This document shows positions 1-5,161 of a DNA stretch of 5,161 bases, piece by piece. Origin of the DNA: an uncultured Sphingomonadaceae bacterium (GTDB lineage: Bacteria; Pseudomonadota; Alphaproteobacteria; Sphingomonadales; Sphingomonadaceae); the NCBI GenBank assembly GCA_937920575.1, contig CAKZSF010000093.1, positions 1 to 5,161 of the forward strand, written 5' to 3'. Each line of letters starts with the position of its first letter. Within the stretch, counting starts at the first letter, position 1. The notes under the pieces were generated by a model that made no database searches, was not told the origin of the DNA, and saw only the letters and a program-made list of their open reading frames with translations. A program made the translations under genes and the position numbers.

Positions 1-51
1 CGCTTGCCGCAATATCGCTGCCTCGCTAAGGCGCTCTCAAATCACAAACCG

Positions 52-77
52 ACGCTGGTAGGGGAGAGGCCCAGCGT
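52..77. repeat. Inverted repeat in the ppa leader (7-bp arms, 13- or 12-base loop)
   Basis: ACGCTGG (52-58) is exactly complementary to CCAGCGT (71-77), with a 12-base purine-rich loop (59-70). A G-U pair at 51/78 could extend the stem. It lies 5 bases before the ppa ribosome binding site. No run of T follows, so it does not look like an intrinsic terminator of an upstream gene. It could be a 5' leader hairpin or a protein-binding dyad, or it may be chance. The 7-bp match is seen; any function is inference. Confidence 0.3.
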
Positions 78-82
78 TGCAC

Positions 83-88
83 AAAGGA
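83..88 (+). promoter_or_regulatory. Ribosome binding site of ppa (AAAGGA)
   Basis: AAAGGA ends 9 bases before the ATG at 98. It supports that ATG over the upstream in-frame TTG at 77, which lies before this site. A GANTC sequence (GAATC, 91-95) falls between the site and the start codon. Confidence 0.7.
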
Positions 89-97
89 CAGAATCCT

Positions 98-625
98 ATG
101 CGTATCGACAAAATCCCCACGGGTGCGAACCCGCCCGAAGATCTCAATGTGATTATCGAAGTGCCCACTGGCGGCGAACCTGTAAAATACGAGTTCGACA
201 AAGAGTCAGGCGCGCTGTTTGTGGACCGCATCCTGCACACGCCGATGCGCTATCCGGCCAATTACGGCTTTGTTCCGCACACATTGTCGCCCGATGGCGA
301 TCCACTGGACGCGCTGGTAATAGCGCGCAGCCCGTTCATGGCCGGCTGCGTGGTGCGCACGCGCCCGATTGGTGTGCTCAATCTGGAAGATGAGCATGGC
401 GGCGATGAAAAGCTGATCTGTGTGCCGGTCGATACGACGTTTCCGTATTATTCGGATGTTGGCGAGACAAAGGATTTGCCAAGCATTATTTTCCAACAGA
501 TCGAGCATTTCTTCACCCACTATAAGGATCTGGAAGCCGAGAAGTGGGTCCGGATCGGCAAGTGGGGCGACGCAGCGGAAGCACGCCAAGTTGTGATTGA
601 AGCGATTGAGCGGGCGAAAGGCTAA
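98..625 (+). CDS. ppa: Inorganic pyrophosphatase, family I, complete
   Basis: Soluble cytoplasmic Mg-dependent enzyme that hydrolyses pyrophosphate to two phosphates, pulling biosynthetic reactions such as nucleic acid and aminoacyl-tRNA synthesis forward. The product is 175 residues, the usual length for the bacterial hexameric family I enzyme. The family signature DGDPLDA lies at residues 66-72. The known active-site residues of the E. coli enzyme can be matched one position later here: E21, K30, E32, R44, Y52, Y56, D66, D68, D71, D98, D103, K105, Y142 and K143. All are present, so the enzyme should be active. The ATG at 98 is chosen over an in-frame TTG at 77 because AAAGGA sits 9 bases upstream and MRIDKIPTG is a natural family N-terminus. 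The gene is apparently monocistronic in this window and converges on the DUF1801 gene, overlapping it by 4 bases. Seen: motifs, length and start. Known: the family reaction. Confidence 0.97.
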   Translation: MRIDKIPTGANPPEDLNVIIEVPTGGEPVKYEFDKESGALFVDRILHTPMRYPANYGFVPHTLSPDGDPLDALVIARSPFMAGCVVRTRPIGVLNLEDEHGGDEKLICVPVDTTFPYYSDVGETKDLPSIIFQQIEHFFTHYKDLEAEKWVRIGKWGDAAEARQVVIEAIERAKG

Positions 626-1071
626 GGCCTGCGCGGCCGTTGCTTTTCTGAAACAGATTGAATGATCAACGCACCCTGCCCTTCTTGGGGCAAGGGCGGT
701 TCGGCCAGCTTTATTGCCTGATCGATCAGTGCCAGCACGCGCGGATCATCATGTGAAATCCTGTCACGCAGCTTGATATGGCGAATGGTGCTGCCTGATC
801 CTTCCAATGTCTTGTCAGGATCGTTCAGCTCTACCCCGCGCCCGAAAAACAGGCTGATCCAGCGCGGATAAAACGTTACCGAGAAAATGATGCCGCCGCG
901 CTTAGCGTTGGATGCAAAACCCACCGCGAGCGCGTTGTAATTGTCATAGACGAGAAGGTTGGCTGTCGGATGCCGCTTGCGGAAAAACGCAATGGCTTCA
1001 CGGCCCTGTGCGGCGATGTCGGGCGCGAAGCGGTCGATGAACTGATCCAGTTGCTCGCCCGCCCCGGTCAT
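622..1071 (-). CDS. DUF1801 domain protein, function unknown
   Basis: A 149-residue protein matching, from memory, the DUF1801 family (small YdhG-like alpha/beta fold, no established biochemical role). Characteristic segments are YDNYNA (42-47), FYPRWISLFF (67-76) and GSGSTIRHIKL (91-101). The last 20 residues are polar and end in a basic QRPRRP tail. I see no signal peptide or membrane segment, so it is probably cytoplasmic. The start is the ATG at 1071, because AGGAAG (1086-1081) stands 9 bases upstream. A TTG at 1098 would add 9 residues but would place the start inside pmbA without its own ribosome site. The gene follows pmbA by 13 bases, and its Shine-Dalgarno begins within the pmbA stop codon, so translation is probably coupled. 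Its TAG stop (624-622) overlaps the end of the convergent ppa by 4 bases. Confidence 0.85.
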   Translation of the reverse strand: MTGAGEQLDQFIDRFAPDIAAQGREAIAFFRKRHPTANLLVYDNYNALAVGFASNAKRGGIIFSVTFYPRWISLFFGRGVELNDPDKTLEGSGSTIRHIKLRDRISHDDPRVLALIDQAIKLAEPPLPQEGQGALIIQSVSEKQRPRRP

Positions 1072-1080
1072 TGGCTTGGT

Positions 1081-1086
1081 CTTCCT
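1081..1086 (-). promoter_or_regulatory. Ribosome binding site of the DUF1801 gene, overlapping the pmbA stop
   Basis: On the minus strand AGGAAG occupies 1086-1081, using the last two bases of the pmbA TAG stop (1087-1085) as its first two. It lies 9 bases before the ATG at 1071. It decides that start against the TTG at 1098 and suggests that ribosomes ending on pmbA feed the next gene. Confidence 0.75.
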
Positions 1087-2431
1087 ACTCGCCCGCAACT
1101 GTTAGGCTGTCGACGCGGATCGTGGGCACAATCACGCTGCGCCAGTCCTCCAGATCATTGGCAGGCGTGAGCGCGGCGAACATATCGATCAGGTTCCCCG
1201 CCACCGTGAATTCTGCCACTGGCCCTGCGATTGCGCCGTTGATGATGCGGAAACCGGCTGCACCGCGGCTGTAATCGCCGGTTACGCCGTTCACGCCCTG
1301 CCCGATCAGCTCGGTCACAAACACGCCATCGATGATGTCCGCGATCAGCTCTTCGCGAGAGAGGCTGCCCGGTTCCAAAGTAACATTGCTGGTGGTGATG
1401 CCGGGCGACCCGGCTCCACTGCGCGAGGCATGGCCGGTGGGTTCGATGCCCAGCTGCTGCGCGGCAGCAAGATTGGTGATCCAGCCGGTGGGGCGGCCAT
1501 TTTCGACCAGCTTGCGCGGTTGTGTCGGCAGGCCTTCGGAATCAAACGGGCGCGAGGCGAGACCGCGCAGCTTATGCGGATCTTCGCTGAAGGTGATCGC
1601 GCTGTCGAAGATTTGCTCCTCGATTTTGTCGAGCAGGAATGTGCTGCGCCGCGCCGCCGAACTGCCATTGATCGCGCCGATAAAGTGACCAATCAGGCTG
1701 GAGCCGACACGCGGATCGAACACAACGGGCATCGCCTTGCTGGGCAGCCCTTCCGGATTGAGCCGCGCCAGAGTCCGCTCCGCCGCTGCTTTGCCGATGC
1801 TGGCCGGGTCGGGCAGATCGCTGGCGTAACGCGCAGTGCGATAATCATAATCGCGCTGCATATTGCTGCCTTCACCACCGACAAGGCTGGCGCTGATAGT
1901 GGAGCGCGTGCCGCGCTGCTGGCCGACAAACCCCTCGCTGGTCGCAAGCGTGAAAGCGATTTGCGAAAATTCCGCACCCGCTCCGTCGCTGTTGGTAATG
2001 CCATCCATACTGCGCCCAGCATCCTCGGCTGCCTGAGCCTGCGCACGCAATGTGGCTGGGTCAGGTTCCGCGCTGTCGGCCATATCGAGATCAGGAAACG
2101 GTGCCTTGGCCAGCTGGTCTGGCTTGGCCAGTTGTGCATAGCGATCTTCCGGTGCCGCTTTCGCCATCGCCACGGCGCGTTCGGCCAGTTCGATGACATC
2201 GTTGGCGCTGGCGCTGGTGACATTGATAGAGGCGGTTTGCTGTCCCACGAACACGCGCAGGCCCAGTTGTTCGTTTTCCGACCGCTCGGCATCTTCAAGA
2301 TTGCCCAGACGAATGCCAATTCCTGTGGTGGTGGAGACGGCGTGAACGGCTTCTGCCGCGCTGGCTCCAGCTTTGCGTGCGGCATCAATCAGTGATTGGC
2401 AGCGATCCAGCGAGTCTTGTGTAGTGCTCAT
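1085..2431 (-). CDS. pmbA: TldD/PmbA family protein, PmbA (TldE) type
   Basis: A 448-residue protein of the TldD/PmbA family. In E. coli, TldD and PmbA (TldE) form a cytoplasmic heterodimeric metallopeptidase that trims unfolded peptides, including the microcin B17 leader and the CcdA antitoxin; TldD carries the HExxxH zinc site and TldE does not. No HExxxH is present here, which assigns this to the TldE side. Visible motifs are LGLRVFVGQQTASINVTSAS (56-75) in the N-terminal domain, SRPFDSEGLPT (293-303), HASRSGAGSPG (334-344), GVNGVTGDYSRGAAGF (379-394) and EFTVAGNL (407-414). The length is the normal family size, and the reading frame is intact. The start at 2431 has only a weak ribosome site, but the N-terminus aligns with the family. 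It is probably co-transcribed with the downstream DUF1801 gene. No tldD lies in this window, so the partner must be elsewhere. Confidence 0.93.
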   Translation of the reverse strand: MSTTQDSLDRCQSLIDAARKAGASAAEAVHAVSTTTGIGIRLGNLEDAERSENEQLGLRVFVGQQTASINVTSASANDVIELAERAVAMAKAAPEDRYAQLAKPDQLAKAPFPDLDMADSAEPDPATLRAQAQAAEDAGRSMDGITNSDGAGAEFSQIAFTLATSEGFVGQQRGTRSTISASLVGGEGSNMQRDYDYRTARYASDLPDPASIGKAAAERTLARLNPEGLPSKAMPVVFDPRVGSSLIGHFIGAINGSSAARRSTFLLDKIEEQIFDSAITFSEDPHKLRGLASRPFDSEGLPTQPRKLVENGRPTGWITNLAAAQQLGIEPTGHASRSGAGSPGITTSNVTLEPGSLSREELIADIIDGVFVTELIGQGVNGVTGDYSRGAAGFRIINGAIAGPVAEFTVAGNLIDMFAALTPANDLEDWRSVIVPTIRVDSLTVAGE

Positions 2432-2483
2432 GCCATGTCACATGCGCACTGCAAGAGCGGCAAGCAAGAGCTAATCAAAAGGG

Positions 2484-2500
2484 ATCGCCAGCAGGCGACC
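2484..2500 (-). terminator. Weak terminator-like hairpin after the membrane protein gene
   Basis: On the minus strand, just after the TAA stop (2505-2503), a stem with arms 2500-2494 and 2489-2483 can form around a 4-base loop. The core TCGCC/GGCGA is perfect, with one G-U pair and one G-C pair outside it. It is followed by CC and then TTTTG. The T run is short and interrupted, so termination before pmbA would be partial at best. It may instead be a simple intercistronic hairpin. Confidence 0.3.
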
Positions 2501-2502
2501 GA

Positions 2503-2880
2503 TTAAAGCGAGACGGCAAGAGCCTTAAAGATCGCAGTCAGCACAAATGGCAGGCCGATCGCGAGGATCCAGAGGAACGACACGTCGCGGCGGAATCGGC
2601 CAGTCAGCGACAGGTCATTGGCCTGTTCGTCGGTCAATGCGTTCCAGCGTTTCTCAAAGGCGCGACACGCCGGGATGATCAACGCCACCAGTGCGATCAG
2701 CGCAAAATACGGCAGAATCGATCCGCCTTCACCCTTGAGCGCGGCCATTGTCACAAAGATCTGCAGACCCGTGTAAACCAGCAAGGCGTAAGCGATATGA
2801 TCGCTCATCCTGCCACGGAAATCCTTCGTATACTGCCTCGCGTCATGTGCGCGCGCAGACCGCTCCACTGGCTGTGCCAT
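2503..2880 (-). CDS. Small membrane protein, three predicted helices, function unknown
   Basis: A 125-residue protein I do not recognise beyond a resemblance to uncharacterised sphingomonad membrane proteins. A basic, hydrophilic N-terminus of about 27 residues is followed by three hydrophobic segments at about 28-48, 54-71 and 101-123. The first two are joined by a short KGEGGS turn. Between the second and third is a charged loop (about 73-99) containing EKRWNALTDEQAND and then GRFRRD. By the positive-inside rule the N-terminus and the 73-99 loop are both rich in basic residues, so the topology is not clear-cut. There is no signal peptidase site. The ATG at 2880 is chosen over M25 (MSDHIAY) because GGAGAGG lies 8 bases upstream. 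It is the first gene of the minus-strand cluster, 71 bases ahead of pmbA, and is divergent from lptB. Real coding is supported by the strong ribosome site, the upstream TATAAT and the membrane-protein composition. Confidence 0.82.
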   Translation of the reverse strand: MAQPVERSARAHDARQYTKDFRGRMSDHIAYALLVYTGLQIFVTMAALKGEGGSILPYFALIALVALIIPACRAFEKRWNALTDEQANDLSLTGRFRRDVSFLWILAIGLPFVLTAIFKALAVSL

Positions 2881-2888
2881 ATGCGAAC

Positions 2889-2895
2889 CTCTCCA
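2889..2895 (-). promoter_or_regulatory. Ribosome binding site of the membrane protein gene (GGAGAGG)
   Basis: GGAGAGG on the minus strand (2895-2889) is the strongest Shine-Dalgarno in the window and stands 8 bases before the ATG at 2880. It fixes the start there, so the basic N-terminal tail of about 24 residues before the next methionine belongs to the protein. Confidence 0.75.
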
Positions 2896-2956
2896 AGTTC
2901 TATTTATGCGGTCAGTGTGTCATTCATTTGTTGCGCGATCAAGCCCGGTAACGGTA

Positions 2957-2962
2957 ATTATA
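2957..2962 (-). promoter_or_regulatory. Candidate -10 element (TATAAT) of the membrane protein gene
   Basis: The minus strand reads a perfect TATAAT at 2962-2957. Transcription would begin near 2950, giving a leader of about 70 bases before the ATG at 2880. The position 17 bases further upstream (2985-2980, CAACGT) is a poor -35 match, and 16- or 18-base spacings are no better. The promoter may therefore need an activator or may be weak. A perfect dyad occupies the spacer. The hexamer is seen; promoter activity is inferred. Confidence 0.45.
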
Positions 2963-2978
2963 TGTTGCAACGCAACAT
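2962..2978. promoter_or_regulatory. Perfect 17-base dyad, possible operator
   Basis: ATGTTGC (2962-2968) and GCAACAT (2972-2978) are exact inverted copies separated by AAC. The dyad lies in the divergent intergenic region, immediately upstream of and touching the minus-strand TATAAT, which is where a dimeric regulator would control that promoter. It is about 100 bases upstream of the lptB start, so control of lptB is possible but less direct. The symmetry is seen; regulator identity is unknown. Confidence 0.45.
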
Positions 2979-3080
2979 GACGTTGGAATCTGAAGGGAAA
3001 ATCGCACAGCATGCAGGAATCTTGCCAAATACGCATTTGCGGGGGTTTTCGTTAAGCGTTGCCATGCTACATACTTCGCC

Positions 3081-3890
3081 ATGAGTGTACTGGACGACCC
3101 TGAAAGCACCGAGGCGATTGCCGCCGCAATGGAAGAAGCCCCAAGCAACGCCGCCCCACCTATTCCGCAGGGTGGCCTCGAAGTTGTCTCGATTGCGAAA
3201 AGCTATGACAAACGCGCGGTGCTCAGTGACATATCGCTGACTGTCGGCAAGGGCGAAGTGCTGGGTCTGTTGGGCCCCAACGGTGCGGGTAAGACAACCT
3301 GTTTCTATTCGATCATGGGGCTGGTGAAGCCTGACGCAGGGCGCATTCTGATGGATGGCGTCGATGTGACCAAGTTACCGATGTATCGTCGCGCTATTTT
3401 GGGTCTGGGCTATTTGCCACAGGAAACCAGCATTTTCCGGGGCATGACAGTTGAGCAGAACATCGACTGCGTGTTGCAAATGGTCGAACCGGACAAGGAA
3501 ACCCGTGCCAGCGAATTGGAACGCTTGCTCGATGAATTTGGCCTGACGCGATTGCGCGAAAGCCCGGCCATGGCCCTGTCGGGCGGTGAGCGGCGGCGCT
3601 GCGAGATTGCCCGGGCGCTGGCGGCGCACCCGTCCATTATGCTGCTCGACGAGCCATTTGCCGGCATTGATCCGCTGTCGATTGGTGACATTCGCGATTT
3701 GGTGAAAGACCTCAAGCAACGCGGAATTGGTGTTCTGATCACGGACCACAATGTTCGCGAGACGCTCGAGATCGTCGATCGCGCCTGCATTATATATGGC
3801 GGCCAAGTGTTGTTTGCAGGGAGCCCGGAAGAGCTTGTGGCGGACGAGAATGTCCGGCGCCTGTATCTGGGCGAAGGGTTCACACTGTAA
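3081..3890 (+). CDS. lptB: LPS export ABC transporter ATP-binding protein LptB
   Basis: Cytoplasmic ATPase of the LptB2FG complex, which extracts lipopolysaccharide from the inner membrane and drives it across the Lpt bridge to the outer membrane. The 269-residue product has every ABC motif: Walker A GPNGAGKTT (65-73), Q-loop Q114 in YLPQE, signature LSGGE (166-170), Walker B IMLLDE (186-191), D-loop region AGIDP, and switch histidine H223. LptB-typical stretches include GYLPQETSIFRGMTV and DHNVRETLEI. The ABC domain begins near residue 33. The preceding Ala/Pro-rich acidic segment makes it about 28 residues longer than the E. coli protein. The ATG at 3081 has no Shine-Dalgarno; an in-frame ATG at 3129 (M17) is a possible alternative, with only a distant GAGG. 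rpoN follows after 26 bases, a common alphaproteobacterial pairing, so the two are probably co-transcribed. lptC and lptA are not directly upstream. Confidence 0.95.
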   Translation: MSVLDDPESTEAIAAAMEEAPSNAAPPIPQGGLEVVSIAKSYDKRAVLSDISLTVGKGEVLGLLGPNGAGKTTCFYSIMGLVKPDAGRILMDGVDVTKLPMYRRAILGLGYLPQETSIFRGMTVEQNIDCVLQMVEPDKETRASELERLLDEFGLTRLRESPAMALSGGERRRCEIARALAAHPSIMLLDEPFAGIDPLSIGDIRDLVKDLKQRGIGVLITDHNVRETLEIVDRACIIYGGQVLFAGSPEELVADENVRRLYLGEGFTL

Positions 3891-3916
3891 TGGTGCAGCC
3901 AGAGCGAGCATAACAG

Positions 3917-5161
3917 ATGGCTCTCGGCCCTCGCCTAGACCTAAGACAATCCCAATCGCTGGTGATGACGCCGCAATTGCAGCAGGCGATCAAGCTGCTC
4001 GCGTTGTCCAACCTCGAAATCGAAAGCTTCATCGGCGATGCGTTAGAGAACAACCCGCTGCTAGAAGCAGGTGAAACGCGCTCCGAGCCCACCGATGCAG
4101 GTGAGGCGGATGGCGGCAGTGGATTGGAAGCACCGCCTGACGCGCCAACGACTGACCAACTGATCAACAAGGGCGAAGGCGAAGCGGATGCCCCGCTTGA
4201 TATCGATGTAACCGCGCTTGACCGTGATCGCGATACTGGTGATTGGTCAGCCCATTCGAGCGGCGGCGGCATGGGTGAAGACGCGCCAATAGAGCAGCAT
4301 TCTGAGACGGATATCTCGCTCGCTGATCATCTCTATTTGCAGCTCGGCGCTGTTGCCGATTGCCCGCGCAAAGAATTTATCGCGCACTATCTCATCGGCT
4401 TGCTGGATGAGGCGGGCTATCTTACCGCGCCGCTCAACAGCATCGCGCTCGACCTCGATTCCAACATTGCCGAGGTCGAGGGTGGGTTGGCGCTGGTGCA
4501 AAGCCTGGAACCGGCTGGCATTGGCGCGCGCACGCTATCGGAATGTCTCGCGCTGCAAGCGATAGAAGCCGACCGCTATGATCCCTGCATGGAACGGCTG
4601 ATCACCAATCTCGACCTGGTCGCCAAAGGCAGCTTTGCGCAATTGCGCCGCATATGCAGCGTCGATGAGGAAGACCTCGCCGATATGCTGTGTGAGTTGC
4701 GCGCCTATGATCCCAAGCCCGGCCTTGCCTTTGGCGGGGGTGCTGCGGCCGCAGTCGTCCCGGACATTCTGCTCAACGCAGCTGACGATGGTGGATGGGA
4801 TATTCGTTTGAACGAGGCCACGCTGCCGCGACTGGTGGTCAATCGCGGCTATTATATAGAGTTGCGCGAGGGCTGCACTGATAAGTCATCGCAAGGCTGG
4901 CTGAATGAAAAGCTCGCCGATGCCAATTGGCTGATCAAGGCGCTGGATCAGCGGCAAAAGACAATCCTGAAAACTGCGGCTGAAATTGTGAAGCAGCAAG
5001 ACGGCTTCTTCCGCAAAGGCGTCTCAGAGCTCAAGCCGCTCACACTCAAGACTGTCGCTGAAGAAATCGAGATGCATGAATCGACTGTCAGCCGCGTCAC
5101 CAGCAACAAATATTTGCATTGCGACCGCGGCACGTTTGAATTGAAATACTTCTTTATGTCT
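3917..5161 (+). CDS. rpoN: RNA polymerase sigma-54 factor RpoN, 3' end cut by the window
   Basis: Alternative sigma factor that directs RNA polymerase to -24/-12 promoters, which open only with an AAA+ enhancer-binding activator. The first 415 residues are visible with no stop. Region I, the glutamine-rich activator-contact domain, is residues 1-50 (MALGPRLDLRQSQSLVMTPQ, then NPLLE). Region II is an acidic low-complexity linker at about 51-130. The core-binding domain is about 131-315, with SLEPAGIGARTLSECLALQ (196-214) and YDPKPGLAFGGG (264-275). The DNA-binding part follows, with WLIKALDQRQKTI (338-350), a helix-turn-helix at about 376-396 (TLKTVAEEIEMHESTVSRVT) and FELKYFF (407-413). The C-terminal RpoN box (ARRTVAKYRE type) would lie beyond the edge. 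The start is fixed because an in-frame TAA at 3911 lies six bases upstream and the N-terminus matches the family. The ribosome site is weak (GAGCGAG), so coupling to lptB is plausible. Confidence 0.96.
   Translation, partial: MALGPRLDLRQSQSLVMTPQLQQAIKLLALSNLEIESFIGDALENNPLLEAGETRSEPTDAGEADGGSGLEAPPDAPTTDQLINKGEGEADAPLDIDVTALDRDRDTGDWSAHSSGGGMGEDAPIEQHSETDISLADHLYLQLGAVADCPRKEFIAHYLIGLLDEAGYLTAPLNSIALDLDSNIAEVEGGLALVQSLEPAGIGARTLSECLALQAIEADRYDPCMERLITNLDLVAKGSFAQLRRICSVDEEDLADMLCELRAYDPKPGLAFGGGAAAAVVPDILLNAADDGGWDIRLNEATLPRLVVNRGYYIELREGCTDKSSQGWLNEKLADANWLIKALDQRQKTILKTAAEIVKQQDGFFRKGVSELKPLTLKTVAEEIEMHESTVSRVTSNKYLHCDRGTFELKYFFMS

Larger units (their letters stand above)
2881..3080. other. 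Divergent intergenic region between the membrane protein gene and lptB
   Basis: These 200 bases separate two divergently transcribed genes. On the membrane-gene side are its ribosome site, a tandem GGTAA repeat (2947-2951 and 2953-2957, near the predicted start of transcription), the TATAAT and the 17-base dyad. On the lptB side are two GANTC sites (2986-2990 and 3017-3021) and short overlapping inverted repeats at about 3026-3041 (CAAAT/ATTTG and CGCA/TGCG). I could not find a convincing -35/-10 pair for lptB, nor a Shine-Dalgarno before its ATG. I see no credible small gene here. Confidence 0.6.

Noticed and set aside
1..61. Possible 3' end of an upstream gene (frame 3 ends at TAA 27-29, frame 2 at TAG 59-61)
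   Set aside because: Only about 9 or 19 codons would be visible, and neither peptide is recognisable, so a partial gene cannot be supported.
4..393. A 129-codon plus-strand frame overlapping the start of ppa
   Set aside because: It runs out of frame through the conserved ppa sequence, and its product is Arg/His/Cys-rich without motifs.
626..648. GGCC-TGCGC-GGCC hairpin followed by TTGCTTTTC as a ppa terminator
   Set aside because: The stem is only 4 bp, the T run is short and interrupted, and it lies inside the DUF1801 coding sequence. It is too weak to call.
1430..2395. A 321-codon open frame on the plus strand, antisense to pmbA
   Set aside because: pmbA on the opposite strand has clear family motifs along its whole length. 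The antisense frame has no recognisable domain, a Cys- and Arg-rich composition typical of shadow frames, and no ribosome site.
2931..2963. Plus-strand promoter for lptB (TTGCGC with TAATTA or TTATAT)
   Set aside because: The spacings are 18 bases to a poor -10, or more than 20 bases to the better one. The match is no better than chance, whereas the same DNA gives a perfect TATAAT on the minus strand.
2797..3084. A 95-codon plus-strand frame through the lptB upstream region
   Set aside because: It starts inside the opposite-strand membrane protein gene, has no ribosome site or recognisable motif, and crosses the control elements of the intergenic region.
3375..3911. Open frames of 178 and 157 codons antisense to lptB
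   Set aside because: They lie opposite a complete ABC ATPase with all motifs intact and show no family features. Biased codon use in the real gene explains them.
3967..4306. Acidic, Gly/Ala/Asp-rich stretch in RpoN as possible insertion or damage
   Set aside because: It coincides with region II of sigma-54, which is naturally acidic and variable in length and sequence. The frame is intact on both sides.

Overview
This is an ordinary chromosomal housekeeping segment from an alphaproteobacterium, most likely a sphingomonad (Sphingomonadales; the Erythrobacteraceae would fit the moderate GC, judged by eye at about 55-60 %). The evidence is the lptB-rpoN gene pair, an RpoN N-terminus of the alphaproteobacterial type (MALGPRLDLRQSQSLVMTPQ), and a DUF1801 protein whose YDNYNA and FYPRW motifs resemble those I recall from sphingomonads. 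The lineage is inferred from protein similarity recalled by eye, not from a database search. I see no mobile element, phage gene, CRISPR array, tRNA or rRNA.

Layout. Positions 1-97 are the leader of ppa, with an inverted repeat and a ribosome binding site. Positions 98-625 (+) encode a complete family I inorganic pyrophosphatase. Three genes then run on the minus strand, in transcription order: a small three-helix membrane protein of unknown function (2880-2503), the TldD/PmbA-family protein PmbA/TldE (2431-1085), and a DUF1801 protein (1071-622). The last of these converges on ppa and overlaps its end by 4 bases. The 13-base pmbA/DUF1801 gap, with the Shine-Dalgarno starting inside the pmbA stop codon, points to one transcript for that pair. 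The membrane gene is separated from pmbA by 71 bases that hold a weak terminator-like hairpin, so it may or may not share the transcript.

A 200-base divergent intergenic region (2881-3080) separates this cluster from lptB (3081-3890, +), the ATPase of the lipopolysaccharide export machine. After 26 bases comes rpoN (3917 to the window edge, +), sigma-54, cut off by the window end before its RpoN box. The divergent region has the most regulatory-looking sequence in the window: a perfect TATAAT on the minus strand, a perfect 7+3+7 dyad directly upstream of it, and two closely spaced GANTC sites.

The genes do not form one pathway. They cover phosphate metabolism (ppa), peptide processing (pmbA), outer-membrane biogenesis (lptB) and alternative-sigma transcription (rpoN), plus two uncharacterised proteins. 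I found no convincing undescribed system. The best leads are the promoter/dyad of the membrane-protein gene, that gene itself, and the absence of lptC/lptA directly upstream of lptB.
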